A stretch of DNA of 64,000 nt from Aedes albopictus (GCF_035046485.1 NC_085136.1:325404175-325468174); one strand, 5' to 3'; positions 22,869-33,440 are shown, counted from the first letter of the stretch. Translations and numbers: made by a program. The notes: a model not told the origin generated them from the letters alone.

Positions 22869-23785
22869 TAGACCGGCCCACATTTGTATGGCGAAAAAGA
22901 AAAGTTGGAAAAAAAATCACGGGGCACCCTCTAGAATCGTGCCTTTGGATGAGAAGAACAATCTGTGAAAGATTCAGCTCAATAGGTTTAAAACTGAGCT
23001 GGCGCGAATGAGTTGAAGGTTTGTATGGGATTTGCAGTTCAAATATATGGGAAATTGGATGACCTACAGTTTCTCACTCAGTACGCCGGTTCAACGAGTT
23101 CGATTTAGCTCAAAATTGAAAGAATGGTAGTTGATACCCTAAGGAACAATTTTGTAGAAGACCATATCATGATAAAACTTAATTTAGTTGCGGTTTCAGT
23201 TAACGAAAGCAAGATGAGGACATCTTCCCCCGTTTACTCTCGGTTGTTACATGGAGCACGTGTTTGTCGGTCGAAGCTTGCGCGCTACATTATAGGAAGC
23301 TATGTAATTCTTCATTGTTTCGATACCCGCACACGTGCGTGAGCAATTGAAATGAAGGACAACACAGCCGCCTATGATGTAGAGCGCAAGTTTCGAACAG
23401 CAAACACGTGCTGCATGTAACAACCGAGAGTAAACGGGGGAAGATGTCCGCACCCTGCTTTCGTTAACTGAAACCGCAATAAAAATTAAGTTTTATCATG
23501 ATATGGTCTTCTACAAAATTGTTGCTTAGGGTATCAACTACCATTTTTTCAATTCTGAGCTAAATCGAACTCGTTGAACCGGCGTACTGAGTGAGAGACT
23601 GTAGGCCATCCAATTTCCCATATATTTGGATTGAAAACCCCATACAAACCTTCAACTCATTTGCGCCAGCTCAATTTTAAACCGATTGAGCTGAAATTTT
23701 CACAGATTGCTCTTCTCATCCAAAGGCACAATTCTAGAGGGTGCCCCGTGGAATTTTTCGACATTTTTGTATTTGGGCCGGTTTA
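22869..23785. mobile_element. 917-bp foldback element with 8-bp target duplication
   Basis: Almost the whole element is an imperfect palindrome, with arms of about 430 bp meeting near 23330. Ends are TAGACCGGCCCA and TGGGCCGGTTTA. The 8-bp direct repeat ATATTCAG flanks it (22861-22868 and 23786-23793). It splits gypsy RT. The 8-bp duplication suggests hAT-type integration. Its end motif TAGRCCG resembles that of the foldback at 44091-44734. Transcripts would fold into a long hairpin. Confidence 0.85.
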
Positions 23786-23793
23786 ATATTCAG

Positions 23794-24170
23794 CTTGATG
23801 TTTTGTTGGTTGACACGCTGAAGGAACGCTTACAGACAACGCAACGGTTATGGTCCAACACTGCTTCCTCGACGGTATCTCCGCAGCCAATGAGGATGTC
23901 GTCCCCAAGTGCTCGCAAGCCATGAAGAACCTCGTGCAATTTCTTCTGAAATATTTCCGGTGCAGGTGATATACCGAATGGCATCCTCAGCCATCGATAG
24001 CGTCCGAAAGGCGTCCAGAATGTCGTGAGTTTGGAACTTTGCTCATCTAGACAAACTTGCCAGAATCCACATTTCGCATCTACGGTAGAGAAAACCTTTG
24101 CATTTGTCAATTCGGGCAATAGCTCTGTTGGGACAGCAATGGAAAAATCCTTCGGACGATCTTGTAGCAC
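23794..24170 (-). pseudogene. Gypsy RT palm fragment
   Basis: It contains KVFSTVDAKCGFWQV, TPFGRYRWLRMPFGI and a GDDILIG box, the catalytic core of gypsy RT (the residue before DD is Gly). The frame ends at the foldback element. Confidence 0.8.
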
Positions 24171-24189
24171 GACTCGTTTATATTTGGTA

Positions 24190-24550
24190 CGTGAGTCAGC
24201 TTTTTAGCTGCAATATATTTCGCTCAATAATTATCGAATTAATACATGAAATAGGTATAATGACTTACATTTCTAGTCCTCGGTTGTAAGCTTGTCCACT
24301 GTCCAACAATTCGTATTAATTTTAACTAGATTTAAGCTGATTTTAGGATAAGTTTTAATAATTCAACCTTCTAGTTATAAGCACATTTCTGTTTGTTTTT
24401 GTTTCGTATTGCATGTATATAGGTAGCAACTAATTCTATTCAATTCAACTGTGCATGACATATCTATTCAATCTTACACACTATGGTTTTCTGCTGCGTG
24501 TGGATCGAGTGACCCTTTCGCACCGGAGTGCTGATTTCTCGTCGTTCGGA
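24190..24550. other. A-T rich block breaking gypsy RT
   Basis: RT text PHYPMPTVNEL near 24560 should continue directly into ELLPELTNAKVF near 24110, but about 0.4 kb of A-T rich sequence intervenes. I see no clean inverted ends or target duplication, so it may be an insertion or a rearrangement. Confidence 0.45.
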
Positions 24551-24984
24551 ACAAGCTCGTTAACCGTTGGCATCGGATAGTGTGGTCGCTTGAGAGCCTT
24601 GATCAAAATGATCGGATCAAGACAAACGCGTATTTTATTGTTGCGCTTAACCAGCACAAGATTGCTGACCCAATCGGTGTTATCCTCTTCTCTTTACCAT
24701 CACACCGTGCTGCTTCATTTCATTCAGCGTTCGCTCCAGATCATTCCGCAGTGTTACCGCTATTCTACGTGGATGCTGAACGGATGGCTTAATATTGGCA
24801 TCCACCTCCAAACTAACGGTCCCGGAGAACTTCCCAAGACCATGGAGTACCTCTGGATACCTTTCGATGATGTGATCAGCTGAACTTGTTTGTTCCGATT
24901 TGATGGAGTAACACAACTTGATGAGCTGTAGCGCCAAACACGTTTCCTTGGAAAGTAGTGGGGATTACTCGAAATCGACGACAT
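24551..24984 (-). pseudogene. Gypsy RT N-terminal region
   Basis: Across two frames the - strand reads RYPEVLHGLGKFSG, LNEMKQHGVMVK, DWVSNLVLVKRNNKIRVCLD and HYPMPTVNEL. This is the gypsy stretch just upstream of the catalytic palm. One frameshift lies near 24690. Confidence 0.75.
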
Positions 24985-25312
24985 GGAATACCATCTTGTA
25001 CTGTTGATTGCGATGCTCGCAGGGTATTACAGTCCTTCCCAAAGACTTCAGGGATCCTCCACCAAAGGTTCTCAGCACAGCTTGCTCGCTGTTCAGTTTT
25101 AGCTGCTCCGTTCCCAAAATCTTCATAGCACTGTTCTTCCCGATTACGTTACACGATGCCCCTGAGTCCAGGATGCATTTCACTACAACAGGACGATTGT
25201 TTACATCGTAAAACTTGATGCTGGCTTGTAGAACGGATTCCCCATCACGCTTGACTTGGTAGAGATACTGAACCGATTCGCTTGACTCGTCGCTCCTGAC
25301 CTCTTCATCCAT
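24965..25312 (-). pseudogene. Gypsy aspartic protease domain
   Basis: The frame contains VKCILDSGASCNVIG, the D-S-G active site of a retropepsin, followed by GGGSLKSLGRTVIPC. Upstream, at about 25440-25520, a CCHC knuckle (CNFCGKGFHSKLTDC) is legible in another frame. Confidence 0.8.
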
Positions 25313-25697
25313 GTCCCGATCATCCAGCTCTACTTACTGTTCGAACGCTGCCTTGATTCCTGGAGGGTTTCTTCCGATGCTGTTGCTGTTGATCTTCCTG
25401 TCTCTTCCGACATACTACCGCAAAATGATTCCTTTATTTGGAGTAGTTGCAAACAGCTCCCCGAGCTGGACAATCTGTTAGTTTGCTGTGGAATCCTTTT
25501 CCGCAAAAGTTGCACTTTTTTTTTAACTGCTATCCAATCTGTTGATGGAGTGCGCGCACGCTGCTGCAGGTTCCAGCCAGTTATGGCGTTCTATCTCCGA
25601 CCGTGTAGCTTCCTCCATTTGGCACTGTGCGACAACCATTGCCGACGTCAAATTTTGTTGCTCAATGAACCGCTTCTTCAAGTTTGTATCCAAAATA

Positions 25698-25946
25698 CAG
25701 CTTCCGCTCGATAACTGGGCTTTGACGACAGTTCAGTTAGTGAGCGCCGCTCGATAACTGGACTGAGCTCCCGGAGCCGGAAGCTATTGTTATATTTTAT
25801 TTTGTTTACAGATTTGCAAAATGTGAGGTTAAATTTCGTTTATTTTTGACATACAACTGCTTTTTCACTGGACTTTGGCCCAGTTAGCGAGCGCCCAGTT
25901 AAAAAGCAGTCCAGTTAAACAGCAGTCAGTTATCGAGCGGATGCTG
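25698..25946. mobile_element. Pogo-like MITE with TA target duplication
   Basis: Ends are CAGCTTCCGCTCGATAACTG and CAGTTATCGAGCGGATGCTG, inverted with one mismatch over 20 bp. TA at 25696-25697 and 25947-25948 is the target duplication. The interior repeats CCAGTTA and GAGCGC words. It is 249 bp, non-coding and inserted in gypsy gag-pol. Confidence 0.85.
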
Positions 25947-26057
25947 TACCGGTAATGATACTTTCGCGGAGCATTTCATCCTCCAGATTACTGAAGTTGC
26001 AGTTCTTGACCAGCTCGCGCGCCCTGTTGATGAAATGCATCACACTCTGCCGCATTT

Positions 26058-26336
26058 TCATCGGTACCTAGCTGGTTGTTGGCGGCACTGGAAGAACTCG
26101 TAGCGAGCTAGTTTGACGTCCTCCTGCGGAACCATGTACCTCGTAAGTGAAGCCAAACACGCCTGTACAGTGTCCCTTTCCTGTGGTGTTAGCGGCCATA
26201 GGTTGAAGATTTTGCGCGCTTCCATTCCTAGAGCTGCTTTGAAGGTTGCTATTTTTACTCGTTCTTCCCGCACTTCGAGCCCCGCAGCAATCATATAAAT
26301 TTCGAACTCGTCGCAGTTATTGACGTTCTCTTTCAT
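26058..26336 (-). pseudogene. Gypsy gag fragment, downstream part
   Basis: The frame reads CDEFEIYMIAAGLEVREERV, ATFKAALGMEARKIFNLWPL and LARYEFFQCRQ, a gag capsid-like region. Its 5' neighbour is at 30552-30810, and both end at the Jockey target duplication. Confidence 0.8.
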
Positions 26337-26562
26337 TTCATTTCATTTTATTTTTCGAGTTATTCTGGAGTTACAAACGTGACATAATTTCATCAGCTGA
26401 GATTTGGAGTTCCTTGCAGCAGCTTAGTAATTCAATATTTAATTAATAACTTTTAGCCTGGAATAAATTTACCATAGAAAAGGAAAAACTATTGAAAAAC
26501 CCTTTCAAAATTGAGAATAGTGTGGGGATAGTTAAAGGAAAAGTAAAATTCTTATTCTAATA

Positions 26563-29086
26563 TCACAGTCTGCGCGCCGTCAGTTGTTCCAGCAACGGGT
26601 TTGCTGAAGTTGCACATCCTAACCAGAATTTGGGAAGTACACGCTGGATCCATTCATCGATGAGTTCCACCTTCGCTAATCTGTGGAGATCTTCCGTGGG
26701 GTGAAACGGGTCCAAATTGAGCATCATCTTCAGAAGCCGGTTTTGCTTCGTTTGGAGTTTCTTCCGGTGAGTAGCGGCACAATCGAACCAGGCAGGAAAA
26801 CCGTACGTCATCGATGGCATGAACACCAATTTGTAGAGAAGTAACTTTGAATTTTTGTCCAGGTGTGAACGCCTGTTGATAAGCGGGTAAAGCATTCTAG
26901 TGAGCTTGTCGCATTTGCCCAGAACTTTGTTCACGTGAGTGGCAAAGGTTAGCCTTCGGTCCAGAGTAAGACCCAAATATCCCACGTCATCCGACCACGG
27001 AATGTGTTGGCCCCAGATGGAGATTGCTTGCTGCGGAAGTTTTTGCGGGCTTCTTTTTCGAGTGAAAAAAATTGCTTGTGATTTATTTGCGTTTGTTTTG
27101 ATCTTCCATTTTCGTTGGTAGTTTTCGATAGCATTTTGGGCTGCTTGGAGTTTATCAACTACAATAACTGGATCCGAATCCGCTGCGATGAACCCAGTGT
27201 CGTCGGCGAAAAGATAATATTGTACGTCGTCTAGCATCACCATGTCGGCGGTGAAGATGTTGTAGAGAGCACAAATGTCCCAAATGGAGGATAACGTGCC
27301 TCTGGAGCCGGCCTTCTGATACCATGCCGGACGACTTCTTCAACGCAAAGTTGGCTCGAATCTGCCCCACAAGCCGGGTAAGTTGATGGTTGGTGGAATG
27401 CCCGCTTTTGAAGCCAAACTGGACGTCAGGGATAATCTGCGTGTTTTCTAGATGTTGGTGGACACGTTTCAATATTATGCGCTCGAGAAGCTTACTGAAG
27501 GCAGATAGCAAACTAATTGGCCTATAGTTGGACGCATTCGTGGAATCCTTATTCGGCTTCGGGATGGCGATTACTACCGCGTGTTTCCAATTAGATGGAA
27601 AGTACCCAAGTCGAACACAAGCAGAGAAGATTCTAGCGAGCAGAATATGGGCCTTACGGGGCAACTTCTTGAGCACGCAGTTCCTGATGCTATCCTGACC
27701 AGGAGACTTCTTCGCCTTGAGTCTGCGGATGATCTGGATTACCTCCTTCGGGCGGATCAACCATGGATGAGCACCAGTGAGTTGAATTTGGTCGATGTGT
27801 GCGATGGAGTTGTTTACAGCAGTCACGGTTTCTGGGTCATCAGCCATTTGGTTGGTATGTGCTTTCGAAAAACTCATGGCAAGTAACTGAGCCTTCTCCA
27901 AGGATGAAGCGATGATATTATCACCATGGCGTAAGGGTGGGCTGTATTTGGTTGATTTCCTTAGTGCATTTGAGATTCTCCAAAGTGTGTCGTGATCGTT
28001 GTTGAGGGTGCGCAGCGTTTCCTGGAATTTCTTACAGCTGGCCTGAACACATTCCTCCCGAATTCTTCGGTTTAGTGACAGCACTATGCTCCGGTAGATG
28101 GGGTCCCTGCTTCTATACCATTGACGTCGTCGTTTGTTTCGTAGAGCGATCAGTCTGCGGGTGCTCTCTGGAATAGTGGCAACTTGGTACGGTCGTCGTT
28201 GTACTTCAGGGATCGAAACGGCTTCTGCATCTATGACGATCCTCGATAGAAACTCAATAGCGGTGTCGATCTCTTGTTCGCTGTCCAAGGTTGTAATGGC
28301 TGGATCAAGTAGGTTCACTTTTGAGTTTATTTCTCGTTGGAACCGAGACCAGTCTGCACGCGCGTAGCAACGAACCTTCGGAGACGTCTGTATAGCTGGG
28401 GCAGAGAGGCTCACATTGAAGAGTACCGGAGAGTGGTCCGATGAAAGTTCATTCAATGTGACCGGTTTAGTCATGTCCAGCAAGTTGTTTGAAAGTGCAA
28501 GATCCAGTGTGGATGGCCGACCGCGACCGGTGGGATGAAAAGTGAAGGCGTCCGGGAAATGAACATAGAAGTTGTGGCTTGCTGCCTCCTGGACCAACAG
28601 AGTTCCGGCTTTGTTTGCTTTCGAGCAGTTCCAGTGACGATGTCGAGCGTTCAGGTCACCAACTATATAGAACGGTTCAGCGATCCTGGTCAAAGTAGAG
28701 ATGTCTCGGCGAAACTGTGTCCAGGCTGCTCTCCTTCTCGCCCCTGGGAAGTAGGCGGCAATGATGTGTACGTTGCTGTTTGCCGTGTTAATCGTGATGC
28801 CTACACTTTCGATGATTTTGGTCGAAATATTCAACTCTGCAAACTTGATGCCTTTACGAACCGCAATCAGAACCCCTCCACCTCTTTCAGCATCGTTGGA
28901 AGCGCGGTCAAAACGAACGCAGGAAAAGTTTGGGTGGAAGAAAGAAACCTTTGGTTGTAACCAAGTTTCCGTTACTATCCCTATGTCTACTTTATGACGC
29001 AACAAAAAGTCGAAAAATTCAAGCTTCTTGTTATGAACGGAACGTCCGTTCCAGTTAGCGAGGCGCAAGTTATCTAAATTAGACAT
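26563..29086 (-). pseudogene. Jockey ORF2 (endonuclease-RT), broken
   Basis: The ATG at 29086 overlaps the ORF1 stop (ATGTCTAA), suggesting reinitiation. The endonuclease (about aa 1-225) shows LANWNGRSVHN, IVTETWL, GDLNARHRHWN and SSDHSPVLF. RT begins with KSPGQDSIRNCVL, AIPKPNKDSTNASNYRPISL and QFGFKSGHSTNHQLTRL. After ALKKSSGM (27323) the expected motif A (LDVEKAFD type) is absent and the frame shifts. Text resumes as LYNIFTADM then LFADDTGF (27243-26563), followed by NANKSQAIFFTRK, LGLTLDRRLTF and a normal C-terminus. A 41-bp segment at 27269-27309 sits at the break. Confidence 0.88.
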
Positions 29087-30533
29087 TGTAGATATACTTG
29101 GTTGTAAGCTCGAAGAGAGCTAGAAGTTGTTGCTGCTTTGACTGGCAGCTAGCAAGACGCTCAAACATTTCCCTTGCAAGAGACAGAAATTCAGACATTG
29201 AGAACAGATTTTGATGGTTGGTTGTTTGTGTTTGTAGCACTTGAGCGTACGAGCCACGCGGATGTGGAGCGGTTGAACTGGTAGGGCGACCCTCGGTTGT
29301 ACGGAAGACGAGTGGGGGAGGAGCTGGATGCCGGCGTTCCGTTCTTAGTTTTGCCAGCTTCTCAATGTACACTTTTCGGCTGGGGCAACCACGGTAGTTG
29401 GCAGTATGCTGACCGCTGCAATTTGCGCATTTAATTAGTCCTCGAGTTTCGCTTTTATCGGCGCGCTCCAAGTCAGCCTTTTTTGGTAGTTTGCAATCAG
29501 CTGAGTGATGTTTTTCGCCACACTTGACGCACAGAGGGGGAAGGTTGCAGTTCCTCATTCCGTGACCGAAGCGTTGGCAGCGGTGACATTGGACAGCATC
29601 CGTTGGCCTTCTTTCGAAGTAGCGCCATTTCACAGTGGTGTTGAAAACTGCTCTTACCTTTTGCAGCTCCGATAATTTTACACTTCCCTTCACGAAATTC
29701 AGCAGGTACAAAGCACTTTCTTCAGGTCCGGTGACTTTACGGGAGAGTAGTTTAACTTCGGTACACACCACACCGAGGGTAGCAAGTTCTTCTTCCAACT
29801 CGGCAATATCGTATACTGGTAAACCGGATAGAACGACTTTCACCGGTTGATCGGAGGGGAGGGTGTAGGTGTGGAACTCGATGTTAGAAGTTTTCAGCGT
29901 ATCAACGGAGATGCGGAAGCTTTCTTCGTTCATGCAAAGTAATTGCACGCCCGTCCTAGTCACTCTCATATTGTAGTCCGTCTGTGCGATGTTGTTCTTG
30001 GTCATCAGCTCCCGCAGTTGCTTGCTTGTTAAATTAACAGTCGTTATCGGGGGGACACGAGCTTTTTTTGTTTTTGGAGCCACGCTCGTCGTCGTCTGCA
30101 TCGGGGTGAGTGTTGGCATTGCATCGATGTGCTCCTCTTCTTCCGATAGTAAATCGAATTCATTACTCACGATTACGTTGATTCCGCTTTGAATTGTGCC
30201 ACTACTGCTGCTACCGGGAGGATGATCGGGTGGTCGTCTGTTTGTCTGTGGCATTTCGGTCACGTACGGGCTCTTCGGTCGAGGTGGATGAAGGTTCGGA
30301 TCGTTGTGGTTATGCTCCGTCTCTAAGCTGCGTTTCTGTCTCGGTTGGAGTTGATTATTGGGCGGTTTTTGCGACGTTTTCGCCGCCGCATTTTGTCCAC
30401 TCGGGTTCTCTGGGACTGCCTGCGACTTCAGAATGCCGAATCGCGGTTTTACTAATTCGAAATAACGTAAAAACTCGGAAAAAAGTGCAACGCTATTGGT
30501 TGGTTTGTTTACGTAGCAAACCAGTGTTGCCAA
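29079..30533 (-). CDS. Jockey ORF1 nucleic-acid-binding protein
   Basis: An uninterrupted 484-codon frame. The C-terminal half has three zinc-knuckle motifs in series: CHRCQRFGHGMRNC, CVKCGEKHHSADC and CANCSGQHTANYRGC (about aa 320-395). This is the standard ORF1 arrangement of Jockey-clade LINEs. The N-terminal half is proline- and serine-rich (about aa 45-130). ORF1 proteins bind element RNA and chaperone it. No stop or frameshift is visible, so it could still be expressed even though ORF2 is broken. The exact start is uncertain because an upstream promoter was not identified. Confidence 0.88.
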   Translation of the reverse strand: MATLVCYVNKPTNSVALFSEFLRYFELVKPRFGILKSQAVPENPSGQNAAAKTSQKPPNNQLQPRQKRSLETEHNHNDPNLHPPRPKSPYVTEMPQTNRRPPDHPPGSSSSGTIQSGINVIVSNEFDLLSEEEEHIDAMPTLTPMQTTTSVAPKTKKARVPPITTVNLTSKQLRELMTKNNIAQTDYNMRVTRTGVQLLCMNEESFRISVDTLKTSNIEFHTYTLPSDQPVKVVLSGLPVYDIAELEEELATLGVVCTEVKLLSRKVTGPEESALYLLNFVKGSVKLSELQKVRAVFNTTVKWRYFERRPTDAVQCHRCQRFGHGMRNCNLPPLCVKCGEKHHSADCKLPKKADLERADKSETRGLIKCANCSGQHTANYRGCPSRKVYIEKLAKLRTERRHPAPPPLVFRTTEGRPTSSTAPHPRGSYAQVLQTQTTNHQNLFSMSEFLSLAREMFERLASCQSKQQQLLALFELTTKYIYNV

Positions 30534-30551
30534 AACTGACGTTCTCTTTCA

Positions 30552-30810
30552 TGTTTCCGTCCAGCTTCAAGGACGCTGGAAACGGGATACTGCTGTTGAT
30601 GGCAACTGGAGCTGAAGGTTCTCCGCCTCCGGCATTTGCCGCTTGATGCCCGGCTGGATGAACTCCACCGGACGCTTCATTCAGCATCGTTGTTGCTAAT
30701 TTATCGTTCCGAACCGAAAACTTATCATTTCGTACGTACGTTTCGCGATTTCGCGGAGGTGAATCGTCTCGAATTGTCTGATTGCGCTGTATTTTAACTT
30801 CTGACACCAT
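30552..30810 (-). pseudogene. Gypsy gag N-terminus
   Basis: The frame starts MVSEVKIQRNQTIRD and runs to KLDGNMKENV, where the Jockey target duplication interrupts it. The same MKENV text recurs at 26336, as expected for a target duplication. Confidence 0.75.
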
Positions 30811-31412
30811 GTTGCGCGAAGTAGGTGTTGTCAGATCTGTGATTATAACTGAACTGGTTTTTATTCATTCAAAGAATACAAGGATGGTGAGATTAGTAAA
30901 TTAAGGTACATACTATAAAATAAAGTGTTTGAATGTAGATGTGAAGGTAGTCCATTCTCTAACATCCTGGTTCCGCTCTCCTTAAAGAAGACCTAGCCAA
31001 CACACTTCTTGCGAATGGGTTAACCTCGCCACTACCGCTACTACTTTGTTTCTAAGTTTGATTAATAAAGCTTGAATCCCACGAGTTGCACGGGAAAAAA
31101 GGTCCGCGCACGACTCCAGAGCCCTGCATTAACGCAGTAAGAAACAACGTACTGTGAGGGGTACCCAGGTGCTCCACAGGCTAAGTTAACGATCGGGCAT
31201 CTAGGGGAACCAACATATTTTGGACACAGCAACGCGCCAATATTTTTTGGACACTTACGGCAAAAACAAATGGAAGTGTCCAAAATATATTGGCGTAACG
31301 CTGTGTCCAAAATACGTTGATTCCCCTATTCCAATTCATTCCTCGACATGTGTCAAACCGTAAATTGAAGTTACCCTGTTTTGTGGACTCCTACCACCGA
31401 AACAGGTTAACA
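30810..31412 (-). repeat. Putative 5' LTR of the gypsy element
   Basis: On the - strand the block begins TGTTAACCTG and ends GCGCAACA, the TG...CA ends expected of an LTR, and it lies directly before the gag start. Its length is 603 bp including a 123-bp MITE at 31204-31326. No second LTR exists in the window to confirm the ends. Text near 31390 (ACTCCTACCACCG.AACAGG) resembles 63656-63680, so a relative may lie there. Confidence 0.6.
31204..31326. mobile_element. 123-bp near-palindromic MITE with TA duplication
   Basis: Ends are GGGGAACCAAC and GTTGATTCCCC, flanked by TA at 31202-31203 and 31327-31328. Arms of about 55 bp pair (ATATTTTGGACACAGC with GCTGTGTCCAAAATA). It is inserted within the putative gypsy LTR. 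Confidence 0.8.
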
Positions 31413-31421
31413 TTAAAAAGT

Positions 31422-31600
31422 CCATCTATGCAAGGCTTTCGGCATACAAAAGTTGCTTTGTTTTTTTTTAAGTGGAAAGTTTAGCTCTAAGTGTTTTACT
31501 CACCTTATCTTCTACGCCTAAGAAATGCTTACTCTTTCGAGTGGTAAGACTAGTCGTTTTCAAACTGGAATTGTTCAGATATCACTTCACATTTACCGAT
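31422..31600 (+). pseudogene. 3' remnant of a third protease copy
   Basis: CCATCTATGCAAGGCTTTCG matches the last exon of copy B (19058 on). Later words AAGAAATGC.TACTCTTTCGA and CTGGAATTGTT.A.ATATCACTTC match the 3' flank of copy A (10979-11045). The stop region is disrupted by a T-rich indel near 31458. Only the final codons and 3' flank survive. It starts 10 bp from the gypsy LTR edge and ends just before the ZDHHC16 stop codon. Confidence 0.8.
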
Positions 31601-31623
31601 GTCCAATATTTTAGACTGTAGAG

Positions 31624-33135
31624 CTACGGCCACTCATCTTCGGTGCCATCTATCGCCACGAAATCGCTTACCGTCAGCCAGGTTAGCCCGTTTCCCTCGG
31701 GTTTGTGACCCGACGGCAGCAATATATGTCGCCACCAGGTCCGTTTGCGAACCAAACCGAGGAAAATTCTCCAATTTCGCCGGGGACCGAAATCGTACGG
31801 ATTCCGGTAGGTTTTCCCTAGCGCAGAGAGCCGTTTCGTTTCCGACTTGTTGATGTGTGCCTCAATACTGGTTTCGCCCCGCGTGATTAGAGAGCTGTGC
31901 CACGAGGTGAGAGCTCCGAGGGCAAACAAGGTAGCCACGTTGATCAGGGCCATGAATATGATGGCTCGATGCTTTGCCGCATTGCTGCTGTATTCCTGAG
32001 GTATGGGGAGATCATGTTGGGCGGGCGCCAACCCATCGTCCTCGTAGTCATTCATTTCAGTCTGTAATGGTAAAGAAACGGTATTTTAAAGAAGCTTCGA
32101 CTTTTGAGTAAAATACTGCAACCTAAAACTCTAATAACATCATACCTACCACCGGAATGATGTGGCCAGACAAATTGAACCGAACTGGATGGCCATGCAG
32201 CGGTTCCACCTCGTTCCATCCTATTCCATCGCCCACGATAAGTACGTTGTACCCTAACTCGAAACCAAACACGATGATGAACAACACCCCCACCGTTGTG
32301 TACAGCATGTAGAGGAAAAAGTACCGATGATTGCCATATCCTACGCAATTATTGAGCCAAGCTAGAATCATGAGAAAAATGTTATTAACGAACTACTATT
32401 AAAAATCTGAAATATACTAACGGCAGTGATGATCCATCTTGAGAACGCACCGATTGCACACCGAGCAATGATGCGTTCGCGGAGGTTTCGGGGCGATGCA
32501 TTTTTTGCAGATGCTTACGGCTTCTACGATCAGTTCTTTCTGGAATAAATGAAACAAGCGATAGAATCATTCGCACACTTCTCAACCACCTCGCCCCCAA
32601 ATTAAAAACATACCTCCGGAGGATATCCGGGTGACGTCGCAGCCGCCTTGTAAAAGTTCCACGCCACATTGACTAGCAACCAGTTGCCCACCAGCAGCAG
32701 AAAGTAGGTTGTGTTGGGGCTCTTCTTCCACCAGTAGGGCAGTCCGATCCAGTAGCAAATGATGACCACTGCGGCCGTTAGGCAAACCACGGCGAATACG
32801 AAGAACTACAACAGAAACAGTGTTGATTACTTTTCCTATGTAGGAAATTCATCGAGCACACGCTTACTTACCGGTCCAAGTAGATGGGTGAAGTTATCCA
32901 CGAACCAAAAGATCGGCTCCAGGCAAACGTCCGACGCGTAGGACTGGCTCATGTGGTGGTTGTACGTGAGAGAACGGATGCATTGTAGCGAGTAGTGGTA
33001 CCGGAAGCGAATGCAATTACTGAAAATCGAAATTGGAATCGTAAGTGATGAAGATTTCTTAGCGAACGGAAGCATCGTCAAAACTCACACTAATTTCTTT
33101 GGAAACTCTCTCAGGCGCCACTGAATGCGGCTCAT
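31624..33135 (-). CDS. ZDHHC16: Palmitoyltransferase, ZDHHC16 orthologue
   Basis: Six exons on the - strand: 33135-33089, 33019-32872, 32805-32614, 32539-32422, 32361-32150 and 32061-31624, all with GT-AG introns, giving 384 aa (human ZDHHC16 is of similar length). The cysteine-rich DHHC domain reads [20 protein letters not shown] then CVLKMDHHC, with the catalytic DHHC at about 165-168 and [14 protein letters not shown] after it. Two hydrophobic spans precede it (about 66-85 and 97-113) and two follow (about 190-208 and 265-285). The tail motif [14 protein letters not shown] and NPYDFG are diagnostic of the ZDHHC16 branch. It should S-acylate membrane substrates at the ER or Golgi. It converges with the protease remnant at 31422. 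The first exon is small (47 nt) and its ATG is the only one in frame. Confidence 0.92.
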
Positions 33136-33440
33136 TCTAAGCGCTTTAATACTAACTTTGGCTCAACACTAACTAGCTAGACTTTAAGCTTAATATCACT
33201 GCTTATTGCTACACACACAAAACTTTGCTATTTATTTCATTTTCACACATTTTTTTGCAAAACTAAAAATTTTAGAAATTGTTGGCCAGAAAAAAACGCT
33301 TTTGAGAAAAACTTTTGTTTACTACTGCTTCAAAGCTGTCAAACATGTGGTCGTCCAGGAATGATGAAACGTTATGATGCGTTACTTTTTGGCATTCCGC
33401 GAAACGCACACAAGGCTGCGTTCCAATTGGCGAATTAAAA
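33136..33440. other. ZDHHC16 upstream region
   Basis: A-T rich 5' flank of ZDHHC16. No TATA box or other element stands out, and no gene is seen. Confidence 0.3.

Larger units (their letters stand above)
26337..30536 (-). mobile_element. Jockey-type LINE, 4.2 kb, with 16-bp target duplication
   Basis: TGACGTTCTCTTTCAT is repeated perfectly at 26321-26336 and 30537-30552, bounding a 4200-bp insert in gypsy gag. The - strand 3' end is an A-rich AAATG repeat tail. ORF1 (29079-30533) is intact. ORF2 has an intact endonuclease half but loses RT motif A and shifts frame near 27310. The perfect target duplication and open ORF1 indicate a fairly recent insertion of an RT-defective copy. Confidence 0.92.
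21187..31412 (-). mobile_element. Ty3/gypsy element, 3' truncated, heavily interrupted
   Basis: Read on the - strand it has an LTR (30810-31412), gag start (30810-30552), gag continuation (26336-26058), zinc knuckle (about 25520-25440), aspartic protease (25312-24965), RT (about 24984-24550, 24170-23794, 22868-22485) and RNase H (21370-21190). Integrase and the second LTR are missing, because the element ends against an RTE-like fragment. Insertions separate the pieces: a Jockey LINE, a pogo-like MITE, an A-T rich block, a long foldback and a CGCATAA-rich element. Removing them restores a gypsy domain order, but stops and frameshifts remain, so it is dead. The overlap of the gag start with TGGTGTCAGAAGT suggests the primer-binding site sits at the LTR edge. 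Confidence 0.85.

Noticed and set aside
31624..32055. Internal ATG at 32055 as a separate short gene
   Set aside because: It is the third codon of the last exon of ZDHHC16, and its hydrophobic spans fit the ZDHHC16 C-terminus.
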